A DNA stretch of 64,000 nt from Enoplosus armatus (taxonomy: Eukaryota; Chordata; Actinopteri; Centrarchiformes; Enoplosidae), in the NCBI RefSeq assembly GCF_043641665.1, contig NC_092193.1, forward strand, positions 18,042,817 to 18,106,816, given 5' to 3'. The notes under the pieces are model-generated. The model did no database searches. It saw only the letters and a list, made by a program, of their open reading frames with translations, and was not told the origin of the DNA. Numbering within the stretch: the first letter of the stretch is position 1; each line of letters begins with the position of its first letter. Shown here in pieces: positions 61,623-64,000 of the stretch. The position numbers and the translations under genes were made by a program.

Positions 61623-64000
61623 GTGAGAGTCCCACTGTGTGAATTACCCGTGTCAATAACATGAATGTTGTGTTACGTTACTACCGTTGTCTCTCAGCAG
61701 TAAATGTATGGCTTTTTTAATTAATCTTTCTATTGTTTCTTTGTAACTAATATTAACTTTACAGGACTTGAAGCTAGAGGACATTATATTACCCTTTTTG
61801 ACTCCTCAGCTCATACTGTCTTTATCTGCCATAGGATACAGTTTCCCTTCATATAGCTATAATATGATATTCCCTATAGTTTATTTATGCTTTTTAACTA
61901 AATGATAATAATACGTGTATTTAGAGGAAAACCGTGTTTCTACTGATACTGTCTTGGTAGGTTAAGCTAGCTAAATGTCAATTGTTAGCCTAAATGTTTG
62001 AAATGTGTTGGTTAGCTTCACTAGCTCGCCAAGCTGTGTTACCAAAGCAACAAGTGATGCCCCATCTGCAACTGTAGCCGACACATTTAGCTGTAATAGC
62101 TCTCAAAGCTACATTGGCTTAGCTAGTGGAAGTCTGTTTTCCTTCTCCAAAGAAAAATAGTGCTGGTAAAGGGGAAACTAATAAATTACCCCAGGAGGGA
62201 TATATTTCTTTGGTCTCCACCCACACCTGTACTGTACCTCTGCTTGCTTTGACTCCTCATTATATTTTCCAGAATGGCTCACATTCCACACCAGCAGGAA
62301 TTCTCTTGATCTCCACATCTGGCATAATATATTTGTGTGTGTGTGTGTGTGTGGCGTAATTAAGGGAAGTGGTGAAAAGGTCAGACCTGAGTGAGTGTGT
62401 GTGTGTGTGTGTTCATCTGCAGACACTGGGTTAAGGTTGTTATTATGGGTGAAACATGATGTTTGAACCCAGAAGTCCCACAAAAGGTTTTCCCATCCTT
62501 GAGGCTTAAACCTTTGACCATTCACTAATTTCACTCTTTTATTTTCTTCTCTGATATAACCATATGTTTTTAATGGGTTGTTCTGTGGAACATTGGTGTA
62601 AGAACATGATTACAAACAGCAAAGCAGTGTTCAACTATAAAATAACGTTGTTGCAACTGCATGGGAAAAGCACCAGCTATTGTGGTCTAGTTTTTGTCTC
62701 TGTGGAGGGCAAATCCCCATGATTTGCTCTGCATGTACATAACTTCCCACAGAGGAGCTTGTCAACAAACCAGCAGTGTTTGTCTGGCTAAAGATGTGGT
62801 GTAAAGAGAGCAACCATAAGGAGGAAATGTCGGATCGGTACTGGTAAACACCACTCCTCTAGTCTCACACACTGATTGCAGTTCTAGTGTTACTGCGTCC
62901 GGGGATATTTCTCTCCTTCTGCACGTGATCTCCAGTGACCATGATCCCAGTAGACCACCAGTGCAAGTAAAGATAACATTTGTCAGTGCAGTGGAGGAGA
63001 AATTCACCTTGATTCAGTGGTTTGTCACTGAATCCTGACAAATTATGCTGAAGAAAGTAGAGGGCTGTTATTTAGTCGTTGTTGTTTTTAGCTTGAAGCC
63101 CTGGTGAGGTGATCAGGTTCAGTTTACATTAAGCCGTAGCAGGTGACTTTCATGTTTTCCAGTTAATCGTCTTATAATGTTTCCTTGTGCTTTTGCCCTG
63201 GTTTAGCACGAGGTAAAAGGTGGTTAATCAGCTACAATTGCACCTATATTTTTAAGGTTTGTGAACACAGGCTCTTCTTTTTTGATGTTGAGCAAGGTAA
63301 ACAGGAAACAGTGTGACAATTGGAGTTAAATGGTCAGTTCACCCAAATATTGATCATATCTAATGCTTGTGGTATTTGTGTTGGGGTAGTCTCAAATGTC
63401 TATAGCTTGATCTCGGTCAGATACAGTAAAGAATTTGCACTTAAAACATTTTTAAATAGCACACCTACTGAAAGACGTTGAAGTGTCAGTTGATATACAG
63501 TTAAAGAAGTTGAAGCTTGAAGATTCAGTTGAACTTCAAGCACTGAAAGAAGTTGAAGTGTCACTTGTAATGATAAATTGAGCTGGAAGGGTCTGTTTTG
63601 GTTGGTGCTGCCCAATGCTGCCCAGTTACAACAGCCAATATGGGCCCCAAGAGTGAGGTAAGTCTCAGTTCAAGGAATGGTCAAACATGGCTGTATAAAC
63701 GTTTTAATTTCTCACACTTTACAACTAATCAAACACCAAAAGAATTGAGTTATATGTGATACATTTTGTCACATGTTGGAATATTTGAAGACCGGTACAC
63801 AATGGTATCTGCCGTTTCAAATTGAATTGAGTTAACTCTAAAAAAAAAAAATGGGAATAGAAGAGGAAGAGATATGTAAACTGCTAACTGCCTGGTGTGT
63901 AATACCTACTCTTCTTTGGAAATGTGAATAATAAATAGAGCGAAAAACGGGTGAAAAGCAGCAGTTATAGCCACCGGCAATTCAATGCAAATGCGCTTCT
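61623..64000 (+). other. plpp3: plpp3 intron 1 (start)
   Basis: Follows donor gtgaga. Holds two GT tracts and an A tract near 63840. No PLPP3 exon 2 sequence (it should begin near the GLPFLIIE-type segment) is visible before the window ends. Confidence 0.7.
62335..62411 (+). repeat. Two short (GT)n tracts in plpp3 intron 1
   Basis: GT runs of about 18-19 nt at 62335-62352 and 62393-62411, separated by 40 bp of unique sequence. Confidence 0.85.

Overview
This window is eukaryotic, almost certainly from a ray-finned (percomorph-like) teleost. Evidence: split genes with GT-AG introns, abundant (CA/GT)n and mononucleotide tracts, several interspersed repeat families typical of spiny-rayed fish, and five vertebrate genes in a known syntenic block. 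The 0-64 kb layout is: dab1 (+), c8b (+), c8a (-), fyb2 (+), plpp3 first exon (+). In human 1p32 the same genes lie in the same relative order and orientation (inverted): PLPP3, PRKAA2, FYB2, C8A, C8B, DAB1. The PRKAA2 position is empty here.

Region 1 (1-12843) has no gene I can support. It is probably upstream or 5' intronic territory of dab1. Region 2 (12844-37475) is the full coding part of dab1, the reelin-pathway adaptor: 13 coding exons that join in frame to 582 codons, with PTB domain and all five regulatory tyrosines, plus a separate 3'UTR exon.

Region 3 (39937-46296) is c8b, 12 exons and 580 codons. Region 4 (51875 down to 46863) is c8a, 11 exons and 598 codons. They are tail to tail and encode the beta and alpha chains of complement C8, which join C5b-7 and start membrane attack complex insertion. 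Both have TSP1-LDLa-MACPF-EGF-TSP1 architecture and nearly the same exon phases. Region 5 (52558-60431) is fyb2, an ADAP/FYB-family immune adaptor of 20 exons and 935 codons, several of them microexons. Its ATG is only 683 bp from that of the divergent c8a. Region 6 (61484-64000) is the first coding exon of plpp3 (lipid phosphate phosphatase 3) and part of its first intron.

All exon joins were worked out by hand from splice sites, reading phase and remembered family sequences; no alignment was run. The most unusual items are: a possible alternative C-terminus of dab1; TG repeats pressed against two dab1 splice sites; a repeat copy carrying a 35-bp insert identical to a site 3 kb away; a GC-AG intron in c8a; a NAGNAG acceptor in fyb2 whose upstream choice gives a stop; a different hSH3 layout in fyb2; and a shared ATTGATCA/FOXA-like pair upstream of c8a and c8b.
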